Shown piece by piece: positions 23,413 to 32,494 of a DNA stretch of 64,000 nucleotides. The stretch spans positions 248,001 to 312,000 of the forward strand of contig JALRME010000034.1 of assembly GCA_026120035.1 (NCBI GenBank). Direction: 5' to 3'. This stretch comes from Coleophoma eucalyptorum. Taxonomy: Eukaryota > Ascomycota > Leotiomycetes > Helotiales > Dermateaceae. Within the stretch, counting starts at the first letter, position 1. Every line of letters begins with the position of its first letter. The notes beneath the pieces are model-generated. The model saw only the letters and a list, made by a program, of their open reading frames with translations, did no database searches and was not told the DNA's origin. Position numbers and translations under genes: made by a program.

Positions 23413-24969
23413 ATGGGCAAAATTTACGACGTTGTCATTGCTGGCGCTGGGCCTATTGGGCTCTTCCTCGCCTGTGAGCTGGCGCTGGCACGCACCTCGG
23501 TGCTGGTTCTGGAACGTGACCTCAAGCCCAAGTCGCCCTGGAAGGTGGAGCCGATGGGCCTCCGCGGCCTGAATACGCTGTCGGTTGAGGCTTTGTATCG
23601 GCGGGGGCTGCTGAACAAGTTCTTCGACCCTGCCCAACGACCCTCGTCATTTCAAAAGAAGGAAGGCTTCCAGTTCGGAGGTCACTTTGCGGGTATAGGG
23701 CTCAATGTCAACAAACTCGACTTGGACCGTTGGAAGTACCGCCTCCCCGGGCCAGCCCTTGTCCCTGGCCCTACGACTATGGACCATGTCGAGACGACTT
23801 TAACCGAGCGTGCTGAGAACCTGGGTGTTACGATTCTCCGAGGGAAGGGAGTTACGAAGATCGCTGCGCAGGATGATGATAGCGTCATGGTGGAAGCTGG
23901 AGAGAACCAGTCTTTCCGCGGCAAGTGGCTTGTGGGATGTGATGGCGGACGAAGCGTGATTCGCAAGGCGGCGGGATTCGAATTTGTTGGAACTGAGGCC
24001 AAGTTCACCGGCTATGTTCTCAAGTGCGACTTGAGTCCTCCTGGGAAGCTGAAACCAGGGTTCAATATCACCAAAAATGGCATGTATATCATAGGGCAAC
24101 CAGGAAGCTTGTACCTGCTGGACTTCGACGACGCTGCCTTTGACCGCACACAGGAGATCACGCAGGAGCACCTTCAAGATGTTCTCAACCGCGTGACGGG
24201 TTCCACGGATGTCAAAATCAAGACACTTCACCTCGCTACCTCATTCACTGACCGATCCAAGCAAGTAACCAGGTATCGTAAGGGCCGCGTCTTGCTTGCC
24301 GGTGACGCTGCGCATATCCACTCGCCGCTCGGGGCCCAGGGCCTCAACGTCGGGCTGGGTGATGCCATGAACCTAGGCTGGAAGTTGGCCGCGACAGTCC
24401 GACAGGAATCTGGGTCTGATCAGCCGAGTCCAGCAGACCTGGCGTTACTTGATACGTATGAGAGCGAGCGCCACGCTATCGCGGCCTGGGTGCTCGAGTG
24501 GACGCGTGCGCAAGTCTCGACGTTGCAGCCCGATCTGTATGGTGCAGCAGTTCAGACGCTCATTCGTGACCTCATGAACACTAATGACGGGACCAATCTA
24601 TTTATTGACCGCATCTGGGGTTTGTCCCAGCGATACAACCTCGGCGATAGTGAGGCACATGCGCACCCACTCGTTGGGTCGAGCGCGCCAGATTTTGAGT
24701 TGCTTGACGGCTCAAGGCTGGGCTCTAAGTTGGAACAGGGCCGGGGATTACTTGTAGATTTTGGAAGCAACGCAGCACTCAAGAATTTGATTAATGGCGT
24801 AGAGTATGAAGCCAGAGTCGACTACCTTAGTGTAGATGCAAAGGACAAGCGCGACCTCCAGGCTTTGTTGATTCGACCAGATGGCATTGTTGCGTGGGTG
24901 GCGGAAGATAATACAAAGCCTGATATAGACGCGGCGAAGAATGCCTTGGAGCAGTGGTTTAGCTTCTGA
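23413..24969 (+). CDS. FAD-dependent aromatic monooxygenase
   Basis: Single-exon 518-residue flavoprotein monooxygenase of the PheA/TfdB (PF01494) group. It would hydroxylate an aromatic or polyketide-like substrate using NAD(P)H and oxygen. Motifs: Rossmann fingerprint VVIAGAGPIGLFLACELA near residue 7, VGCDGGRSVIRKAAGF (the DG motif) near residue 176, and the second FAD motif GRVLLAGDAAHIHSPLGAQG near residue 293, followed by LNVGLGDAMNLGWKLA. The last 90 residues form the thioredoxin-like C-terminal domain (APDFELLDGSRLG onward). There is no signal peptide or membrane anchor. It lacks introns and looks richer in G+C than its neighbours, and its style recalls actinobacterial rifampicin-type monooxygenases, so ancient transfer is possible but unproven. 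It shares a segment with an RTA1 exporter and a Zn2Cys6 regulator. Confidence 0.92.
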   Translation: MGKIYDVVIAGAGPIGLFLACELALARTSVLVLERDLKPKSPWKVEPMGLRGLNTLSVEALYRRGLLNKFFDPAQRPSSFQKKEGFQFGGHFAGIGLNVNKLDLDRWKYRLPGPALVPGPTTMDHVETTLTERAENLGVTILRGKGVTKIAAQDDDSVMVEAGENQSFRGKWLVGCDGGRSVIRKAAGFEFVGTEAKFTGYVLKCDLSPPGKLKPGFNITKNGMYIIGQPGSLYLLDFDDAAFDRTQEITQEHLQDVLNRVTGSTDVKIKTLHLATSFTDRSKQVTRYRKGRVLLAGDAAHIHSPLGAQGLNVGLGDAMNLGWKLAATVRQESGSDQPSPADLALLDTYESERHAIAAWVLEWTRAQVSTLQPDLYGAAVQTLIRDLMNTNDGTNLFIDRIWGLSQRYNLGDSEAHAHPLVGSSAPDFELLDGSRLGSKLEQGRGLLVDFGSNAALKNLINGVEYEARVDYLSVDAKDKRDLQALLIRPDGIVAWVAEDNTKPDIDAAKNALEQWFSF

Positions 24970-25178
24970 ATTCCGACTTCTAGCTTGCAGCAACACCACT
25001 CTGTATGAAAAAAATGTGTACGATATCACTAAAACAGCATTCAGCATAGATTGTCAGCGATTGTAACACTTATTAGATCCAAAGTGTAATTTTTCAATGA
25101 TGAACTAAACGTGTTTTCAATGTTGAAGAGCTCTATCCAACCACATATATCTATACTGAAATTCTAGTATGCTCAAAG

Positions 25179-26216
25179 TCAAACATTTTCTAGTTCAATA
25201 TCAGGAGAGAGGCACTCCCGTGCTTTGGGTGTAGGTGACGTTAACGCCCAATTGCCCTTGAAAGCCATTCCGGCATGGGAGAAAGTTAGAGCCATGCAGG
25301 CCATGACCATCGCTGCGCCGTCGAAAATCATGAGGAGGATCTCGTCGTTGGCTAACGCACCAGAAAACCCATCATGTAGCTCGGCAAGTCTGTAGCAGGA
25401 ACGAATGATGATACTAATGGTTGCAAAGGCAAGTGCTATCGAGAACTGCATATTAGCGAGAATCTTTGAGTGCTTGCATATTGGAGGTGGAGATTGGACG
25501 TAACGTACCACAAAGAAAGAGCTTGAACTTTCTCGTCTGCGTGAGATACTCGTACTCGGTATTTTGACTCCCCGCCTGCTTCCAGATCCTCCAAGCATAT
25601 TCACTGCATAGGAGTGAGAAGACGAGCAGACTCAAAACCTGGAAAGCAAGACCCGCAATCATTATATGCACACCAGTAAGTTGAAGTGGCAAATTGGTCA
25701 GGTTGGTGTCGGCGACGGCACCGCCCACGGCTTGGAGAACGAGCGAGATGAAGTCGCAGGTCACGAATAGTAAGGTGTAGGTCCGCGGTTGGAATCGGGA
25801 ATATTGTGTTCCGTAGACGATGACCACCCGAGAAAGGCAGAGGTAGATAGCGGCAGAGAAGAAAACCGGTGCGATAGTGATGCAGCTAAGGTACCTAACA
25901 CCCATCAATATTAGTGGTGCTTATGACCATGAATGCGCCGCGTAGCTTTGATTACTTACATTAAGAATGGATCTGCTAAGAACGGGTTAAAGTGCATCTG
26001 TACTCTGGCGACGTATCCGATGATTTCGCCAATGAGGCCGAGCACAATGGCAGTCGTGTACGACCATGCCTTATAGCGATACCCTTGATACGAGTGTATG
26101 AGTAGAAAGCTGGAGAAAATTGCCAGATACAGAGCGTTGGCAGCAAGATTCGGGTCATAAGTGACATAAGCCTTTTCGATAGGGCAGGTCTCTAATGTGC
26201 AGGTAGTATTTGACAT
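25179..26216 (-). CDS. RTA1-like seven-helix membrane protein
   Basis: Member of the fungal RTA1/RSB1 lipid-translocating exporter family, linked to resistance against toxic lipids and sterol drugs. Three exons, 26216-25960, 25894-25509 and 25435-25179, give 299 residues with closed frames. The first intron joins DPFLM to YLSCITIAPVFFSAA; the second joins FKLFLC to ALAFATISI using the acceptor GATAG. Seven hydrophobic helices are visible. Family hallmarks: GEIIGYVARV in TM2-3, the TIAPVFFSAAIY block, FVTCDFISLVLQAVGG, and SCYRLAEL in TM6. The N-terminus is short and has an N-glycosylation sequon. It is convergent with the FAD monooxygenase and divergent from the Zn2Cys6 regulator, so it may share a promoter with the latter. 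Confidence 0.9.
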
Positions 26217-26669
26217 TGCAAGACTAGAGCCGAAAACAAAGATGAAAGGACGAAGTACAACGAGTTAACGAAGGTGTCAACGGGGGGCAGAAGTATGGCA
26301 ATCAACACTACGCTGGATAGACAACACAGTACCTACATTTCCAATAACATGAGCCCCTTGTTCTTCTTTTATACATCCCGTAACGTTCAGAGAAAGAGCC
26401 GCATCCTTCCCAGAGGAAGCGATGCTTTGGCATATCACGGAACATCAGGAATATATATATTCCGATTACGAACCGGCCAATCATGCCGAGGATCAGCAGC
26501 GTCCGCTTCAATCACAAGGGGGTTAGCCGACCCGTAATACGCTTGGCCTCGCAAAGTCGTCAATAAAATAGAATTCCCCCGTCATCTTAGAGTCTTGGAT
26601 ATATATTTAGCCCTTGCTTTGACATGCCACTGGCTAGTTCGTAATGCCTATGTCCCGGCCTGACCGGCC
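26217..26669. promoter_or_regulatory. divergent promoter region
   Basis: About 450 bp between the divergent RTA1 gene and the Zn2Cys6 regulator. No credible ORF. It must contain both promoters. I see no clear repeated operator. Confidence 0.4.
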
Positions 26670-28586
26670 ATGATCTGGTCAATTCCTATCGCGCAATCGC
26701 CGGTGACCGCTACAACGCTTCATCCAAACTTTCCCACATCAGAAAGTAGTTGTACATGCCGAAACCAACGCCATGGAAAGGAGGCCCCGAAACTACGACG
26801 AGGAACCCGCAGGTCTAAGAGTGGATGCATTACTTGCAAGTCCGTTGCCACATCAAGCTCATTCCCAATCATGGCCAGACCACGCAGGGCTAATACGATA
26901 ATCAGGATAAGACGTATAAAATGTGATGAGGCTAAACCTGCCTGTCTGAAGTGTACAAGTACCGGTAGGAAGTGTGATGGATACGTGCATCTGCAGAAGC
27001 AGCCAGCCCAGATGGAGCCCAGTTCGTCTACCACTGTCTCCATCCCGCCCGGCAACCCGTACATGGACTTCCCCGGCTCCAAGCTGGAACATCGATTTTG
27101 AACGTTCTTCTACCGGCATACGGCCCCCACTATTTCGGGGTGTTTTGATTCCGAATTTTGGGTCCACTTGCTTCCTCTGATCGGACAATCCGAACCAACT
27201 ATCCAACATGCCATGATAGCTGTAGCGGCTGTTCATGCCAGGCTTGAGTTGGCAGACGAGCTTCTGGATGGGGCTGATAAGTACAAAGATAGCAAGCAGC
27301 TTGAGCTATATCAGTACCATAAAGCCATTCACTATCTAAGGGCTCACATCTCAGCCCATGGAATTACAGCAGAGGTTACACTGGTGTGCTGCGCCCTTTT
27401 CATCTGCTTAGAGTTTCTGCGAGGCAGCATTGATCAAGCTACCTTGCATCTTCGAGCTGGCTTAAACATCCTGCACACACAGAGCGCTGCATTTGAGCCT
27501 GGCAAATTTATATCCGTCAAACCAGATCCTATCACACGCAGGCTGAAGGCTGTGTTCAACCGCTTGGAAACACAATGGATATTATGGGGTCAAACACCCG
27601 ATGATTTCACTGAGAGCGAGATTGGCTCAAGCTCACTAGCAGCCAGCGATCCTTTCACCAGCATTAACGAAGCCACCGCATCTTTAAACCCGCTATTAAG
27701 TCTCGTCCTTCGTTTCATTCATTTCAGTTGCAAGGCGATTGATACCACTTCCTTCTCTACGAGTACGGAAACTAACAACACACCTTTGGAATCCTATACA
27801 AGGCTCAGTCATCTATTGGATCTCTGGTCAGATCGTTTCGAACGATTCATGGCCCGCACAGAACTTAAAAGAGATGCCCAATTTCATAACAGTGCCACTC
27901 TACTCCGAATTTTCCGTCTCACCGGCTCCGTCTGGCTTTCCGGCTCGATTACATCTCAGGAAACAACAGTCTACGATAGCATGGCCTTGGAGTTTGCCTC
28001 CATCGTCACTCTTGCATCTTCGCTTGCCAGTGACTCCCCATCTTGCATGGAACCCACTTCGAGCAAGGCTTTAGAAAAGCCATTCTCATTCTCTTTCGAA
28101 ATGGGCGTCATCGCACCCCTTTATTTCACGGCTCTTACGTGCCGTGACCGCAAAGTCCGTTGGAAAGCATTATCGCTCCTCTCCACAATCACGCCGCGTC
28201 GAGAAGGCTTATGGGATGCCGACATCATGGAGTACGTCGCTCGGCGTGCAATTACGATCGAAGAGGCTGGGTTGGAAGAGTTCGTACGATCATCGCCCAA
28301 TGCGACTATAGCCCGGCAAACTTTCATGCCGCCCGAGCACGAGCGAGTTTTCGATGTGACCATTCTGCATGAACAGAGCTGGAAGCACGAGAGTGGGAAA
28401 GGAACTTCTATCACATATATCATGAAACCCATCGGTGGATCTGAGAGTTGGCGCTTTCAACGAGAAGACATTGTGGTGGATTTAGATTCGAAATATAAGC
28501 CGTCGGGAGAGTTAAGATTTCACGAGGGCGCCGAGGGCGCCGAGAAGGCGACAGCTCTCAGCACCGTGGCCTTTGCGATACGCTGA
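26670..28586 (+). CDS. Zn2Cys6 transcription factor with in-frame stop
   Basis: Fungal binuclear-zinc-cluster regulator. Exon 1 is 26670-26839; a GT-AG intron interrupts the zinc cluster and rejoins at 26906. The joined cluster begins SGCITCKIRRIKCDEA, with Cys at 53, 56, 63, 70, 73 and 80 in canonical spacing, then a linker and the fungal regulatory region (FYRHTAPTISGCFDSEFW, QSEPTIQHAMIAVAAVHA) to 28586. A single TGA at 27099-27101 (codon 122) sits between EHRF and TFFYRHTAP in one frame. No AG acceptor lies between that stop and about 27216, so an intron cannot bypass it without deleting conserved sequence. Either the gene is recently inactivated (CGA to TGA is a plausible change), or the stop is read through or an error. 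Without readthrough only the DNA-binding part is made. Confidence 0.72.
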
Positions 28587-29037
28587 CTAGAGGTTATCTT
28601 TCCCGTGTCATGATTATTCGGCCTTATAGATAACTAAGAGAGATTAGATATTAAGAATTGGTGTCGCAAGTAGAATTAACAGACCTAGATAGCTCAGTAG
28701 CTGGACTATTACTATTGACCACCGGATAGCGTTAGCCTTATTCTTGCTTAGCGTCCTTCCTACATCGCCTTTCCGTATTACCGTTGTAACCTGTCTTGCA
28801 CCTACATTCCTTATCTATTTTACAACCAAAGACCTATGAAATGTCTGCAAGTCCGCTTTTATGAGGAAAGCTTTCTTCGTTGGGATCTCTTCGTACACTA
28901 AGGTCTATTGGCGCGCTACACAGCCAAAAGGCCAGGGTTTAGTCCTATCGTCTCTGGATCTCCCACAGTTAGGCATACCCTTTTCCCCGTTGTACAGAGC
29001 CCCTAAACCATTTCGCATATATTACTTTATATCTTCA
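28587..29037. other. intergenic, YdeI-like gene promoter
   Basis: An ORF extends upstream from the YdeI-like protein to 28861, but that extension has no family character and covers a TATA-like stretch near 29018. I treat it as promoter and 5' UTR. Confidence 0.5.
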
Positions 29038-29799
29038 ATGTCTACCAAGGCCAAGGTTGCACCGCCAGACCTACCAACGCACTCGTTTTCCTCCGTCAGC
29101 GAATTTGAAAGTTTTCTCGAACGTGAACATGAAACTGCGCCAGGTATCTTCTTGAAGCTGGCGAAAAAGGCCTCTGGTATCCCGTCGATTTCTGGTGCGG
29201 AAGCTGTTGAAGTCGCGCTCTGCTTTGGCTGGATTGATGGGCGGGCTAACAAGATTGACGACGACTGGTGGTCGGTACGATATACCCCTCGTCGGTCAAA
29301 GAGCATATGGTCTCAGAAGAACGTGGAAACCATCGGAAGATTGGTAGAACAAGGCCGGATGCGCCCCGCTGGACTGGCTACGGTTGAGGCCGCAAAGGCT
29401 GATGGCCGCTGGGAGCGTGCTTATGCTGGACCTGCGACAATTGTTGTTCCTGATGACCTTGCTACGGCACTAGCAGCTGATCCTGCCGCCGCTGCCTTCT
29501 TCGAAGGTATGAATAAGTCAGATCGCTATGCGGTGCTCTGGCGCGTGGAAACAGCCTCTCCACAGAGTCGAGCAAAACGTATAGAGGCGCTCGTGCAGAC
29601 ACTTGCAGCTGGCAGAAGGCCGGGGGCTCCAGTGAAACCGACTGAGAAGTCTAAGAAGGGTTCCGGTGTGCAGAAGGCAAGCAAAAGGACAGCTGGGGCG
29701 GAGAAAGGCTCGTCAAAAAGGAAGCTTGACAGTGAGATTTCCGTGAAAGAGGAAGAAGTCAGACAGCCTCGACGTGAGGGACTACGTCGTCGACCATAA
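29038..29799 (+). CDS. YdeI/OmpD-associated-like protein
   Basis: Intronless protein of 253 residues from the ATG at 29038. It belongs to the YdeI family found across bacteria and fungi, whose biochemical role is unsettled. Signatures: FESFLEREHETAPGIFLKLAKK near the start, EAVEVALCFGWIDGRANKID, then RYTPRRSKSIWSQKN and the helical block up to AKRIEALVQTLAAG. The C-terminal 60 residues are a Lys/Arg/Ser-rich tail (KRTAGAEKGSSKRKLD) that looks like a nuclear or nucleic-acid-binding extension; a longer basic tail is common in fungal members. The 59-residue in-frame upstream extension is rejected because conservation begins at this Met. Confidence 0.85.
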   Translation: MSTKAKVAPPDLPTHSFSSVSEFESFLEREHETAPGIFLKLAKKASGIPSISGAEAVEVALCFGWIDGRANKIDDDWWSVRYTPRRSKSIWSQKNVETIGRLVEQGRMRPAGLATVEAAKADGRWERAYAGPATIVVPDDLATALAADPAAAAFFEGMNKSDRYAVLWRVETASPQSRAKRIEALVQTLAAGRRPGAPVKPTEKSKKGSGVQKASKRTAGAEKGSSKRKLDSEISVKEEEVRQPRREGLRRRP

Positions 29800-30730
29800 T
29801 ATTGACTACTTACCATACTTAGCAAAAGCGTCGTACACCCGGCATTTTTCTGATGGTCATGGGGATCTCCAGTTCCGGAGATTGGAATACTTGGTTTAAA
29901 AGCACCGATAGGAGTGTGCGAATTGCACCACTAGTCTGTAATAAAATTACAGAGATTCTTCATAAGGGATATACTATCATCATGACTGAAGAGCACCCTG
30001 TGCATCGAGTTTTAGATGGCTGCGTCGGCAACTCCGATTCTTCAATCTCGTCAGCAAGATTTGACTGAAATATCCATTCTTTATCTTCTTTTTGCCTAGT
30101 TGGAACCCTCCTATAACAAGTAAATGTAAGGACAGACAGTGAAACATTGGACCTGAGATGGGTGAAAGAACAGTGGGTGCCGTTCTCGCGAAGCAGGCGT
30201 ACAACACCTGTCACATTGTCATCCTCACGAGCCGCATAACAAGCGTCTGAGTAAGCCACCTCGGCAATCATCTGTTTTCTTTTCCAATAAAACATTGACA
30301 ATTGGCACGCGTCTATACTAGCCGCAGATCCTATGATCCCTTACCAATAGCAATGGAGCCAAAGACATCGACTTGGACAAGCCAGCTGTGTCCCTACTGC
30401 TTAGAAATATCAACACAAAACCTGTTGATTGAGATAAGCGAGCCGTGCGACTTACTTCTAGAGATCGCAACTAATGCTAACTAGCTTTCTGTGCTTCTCC
30501 TGCTTAGGCGTGACAAAACTAAACACCGCTAAACTCCGAGTAAGGGCTTCTTTCTTACAAACTTTAAAGCCACTTTGTAATGATGGAGTTAGAATCATGG
30601 CTCGCTCTATTTATTCAAACCGCCCCATAGATGGTTGCGCAAGATCATCACTCACATTACTTATCTACACAAGCATCTTTTAAAGGGTCTGTTTTCTGCT
30701 TCTTCATCTTGACAAAAGTCTTTACCCAAC
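29800..30730. other. intergenic region
   Basis: About 930 bp without a credible gene. Minus-strand ORFs at 29960-30301 have no family character. The right end is the promoter of the reductase at 30731. Confidence 0.45.
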
Positions 30731-31771
30731 ATGTCTACCAAGCAAGACCTCAACTATGCCGCAGGCCTCCAAGAAAAAGGTGCTCAGTTGAAGACCATCA
30801 CTCGAGCAATTCCCTCGCCTGGCCCAAATGAAATCCTAGTACGAAACCATGCCGTCGCTGCGAACCCCGTCGAATGGAAGATGCAAGCCTGGGACTTCTA
30901 TGTCCAAAGCTACCCCACAGTCCTTGGGAGCGATGTCAGCGGTGTTGTCACTGAAATTGGATCTGCCGTCACCAAGTTCAAGGTTGGAGATCGCGTTACC
31001 GGATTCGCTGCTGTCATTTATAATGGTAATGCGGACCATGGTGCATGGCAGACGTACACTCTTCTGAAAGACATTGCTGCATGCAAGATCCCATCCTTTG
31101 TCTCATTCGAGGAGGGTTCTGTTCTCCCCATGGCGTTTGCAACATCGGCAGTTGCACTATTCGCCAATCTGGGTATTTCATATCCTGCGAAGACCACAGA
31201 GCCAAAGCCGTATGGTTTGCTTGTATGGGGCGCTGCCTCTTCCGTCGGAACAGCAGCAGTGCAATTGGCCAGTAACTTTGGGTACAAAGTATTCGCCACG
31301 GCCAGTACCAAACACCATGAATACCTCAAATCTCTAGGTGCTTTCGAAACCTTTGATTATCACGACTCAGATGTCGTCCACCAGATCGTAGCCTCAGCAA
31401 AGTCCTCGGATATTCAACTTTGCATGGGATTCGATACCGTTGGGGAAGGGAATGCGTCTAAGCTTGCTGCCGAAGTGTTAGCAACTACGGACAAGGCGAA
31501 GCTGGTCTTGGTCCTTCCATGGCCCGACAAAGAACCGAAGCCCGAGGGAATCGAGCTCTCCCAAACGGCTGCAATGCGAACTGGTACTGATGAAGCAGAA
31601 ATGGGTAGCTGGCTTTTCAACGATTACCTTGAGACTGCGTTGGAAAATAAGACCATTGTGCCTTCTCCAAAGGTCGAAATCATTGACGGTGGGATCAATG
31701 CTGCTCAAAAGGCGTTTGATATCCTAAAGGCTGGAGTGAGCGGAAAGAAGCTAGTTGTTAGAGTAGATTAG
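30731..31771 (+). CDS. medium-chain zinc-binding-type oxidoreductase
   Basis: Intronless 346-residue member of the medium-chain dehydrogenase/reductase superfamily, of the subgroup that includes fungal trans-enoyl reductases and CipB-like proteins. It should reduce or oxidise a small carbonyl or enoyl substrate with NADP(H). The N-terminal GroES-like domain has NPVEWKMQAWDF and VLGSDVSGVVTEIGSAVTKF. The nucleotide-binding domain begins at LLVWGAASSVGTAAVQLA (about residues 166-183), an AxxSVG-type fingerprint, and ends at KAFDILKAGVSGKKLVV. The zinc ligands of classical alcohol dehydrogenases are absent, as usual in this subgroup. It is distantly similar to the minus-strand gene at 39.2-40.2 kb. 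No biosynthetic core enzyme lies beside it, so a stress or detoxification role is as likely as secondary metabolism. Confidence 0.9.
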   Translation: MSTKQDLNYAAGLQEKGAQLKTITRAIPSPGPNEILVRNHAVAANPVEWKMQAWDFYVQSYPTVLGSDVSGVVTEIGSAVTKFKVGDRVTGFAAVIYNGNADHGAWQTYTLLKDIAACKIPSFVSFEEGSVLPMAFATSAVALFANLGISYPAKTTEPKPYGLLVWGAASSVGTAAVQLASNFGYKVFATASTKHHEYLKSLGAFETFDYHDSDVVHQIVASAKSSDIQLCMGFDTVGEGNASKLAAEVLATTDKAKLVLVLPWPDKEPKPEGIELSQTAAMRTGTDEAEMGSWLFNDYLETALENKTIVPSPKVEIIDGGINAAQKAFDILKAGVSGKKLVVRVD

Positions 31772-32494
31772 AGCGTTACGTGATACAGTAGGCAGAATTT
31801 GATGTTCTTGTTGCTGAATCATACCCTTCGAGCAAAGGTCGATGATGCACTTTTAACCCGCCCATCCCTACGAGAGAAACATTTCGGAGCTTTGCATTCA
31901 CCACAGTTACTTCCAGATATCTACAATGTGCTATATTTCAAACTATACGATGGAACTGTGCTTCATGTGCTTGAAAACCGAGAAGTTGCCCTACGCCCTT
32001 TTACTTTGAAATCCGAACCACCAAAATAGTCCGTCAACCAACATGCCGCCTTCTATACGCGAGAATTAGCTCAATCATATGATAATTCGGGTCTTTACCA
32101 TGGGGTGGTCAAGTGGCTGACGCGCACAAGGACCATGTACATGAACGCTGTAGCAGTTATAAGGTACTTAAAAAGTGATTTTCGTCAGCACCTCCCATTT
32201 CCCATCTTGATAACACGCACAGTTTCGAATCGGCAATGGGGGATAGGGTATTCCATTTCAGCCGCCGATTTATTGGTTCTCCAGGCGGTAAAAGCCCCCC
32301 CTGTCCAAGCCCCTCAGCGCCAACCCCGCCAACCCACACACAAATGGCCAATCCAGGGTCAGCGAGAAATGAAACAGCTGACATCTGACTGTGCAGCTGA
32401 ACATATAATAATATGCCTTTCCTCGCTGCCTGGATTTCGATATTTATCTTCATTTTCAGAAATATTCCCTCCGCAAAAGTGGCTAGCTATCATC
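31772..32494. other. intergenic, NLR promoter
   Basis: No credible gene. An in-frame extension of the NLR ORF back to 32105 has no Goodbye-domain character and is treated as 5' flank. A small ORF at 31799-32029 is not recognised and has no ATG at its start. Confidence 0.45.

Noticed and set aside
28531..28552. Direct repeat gagggcgcc in the C-terminal end of the Zn2Cys6 gene
   Set aside because: Two 9-nt in-frame copies encoding EGA-type residues; a trivial slippage product, not a structural element.
28861..29037. Upstream in-frame ATG of the YdeI-like gene
   Set aside because: Conserved sequence begins at the Met at 29038, and the extension covers a TATA-like promoter stretch.
32105..32494. 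In-frame upstream extension of the NLR gene
   Set aside because: The Goodbye domain begins shortly after the ATG at 32495; the extension has no family character.
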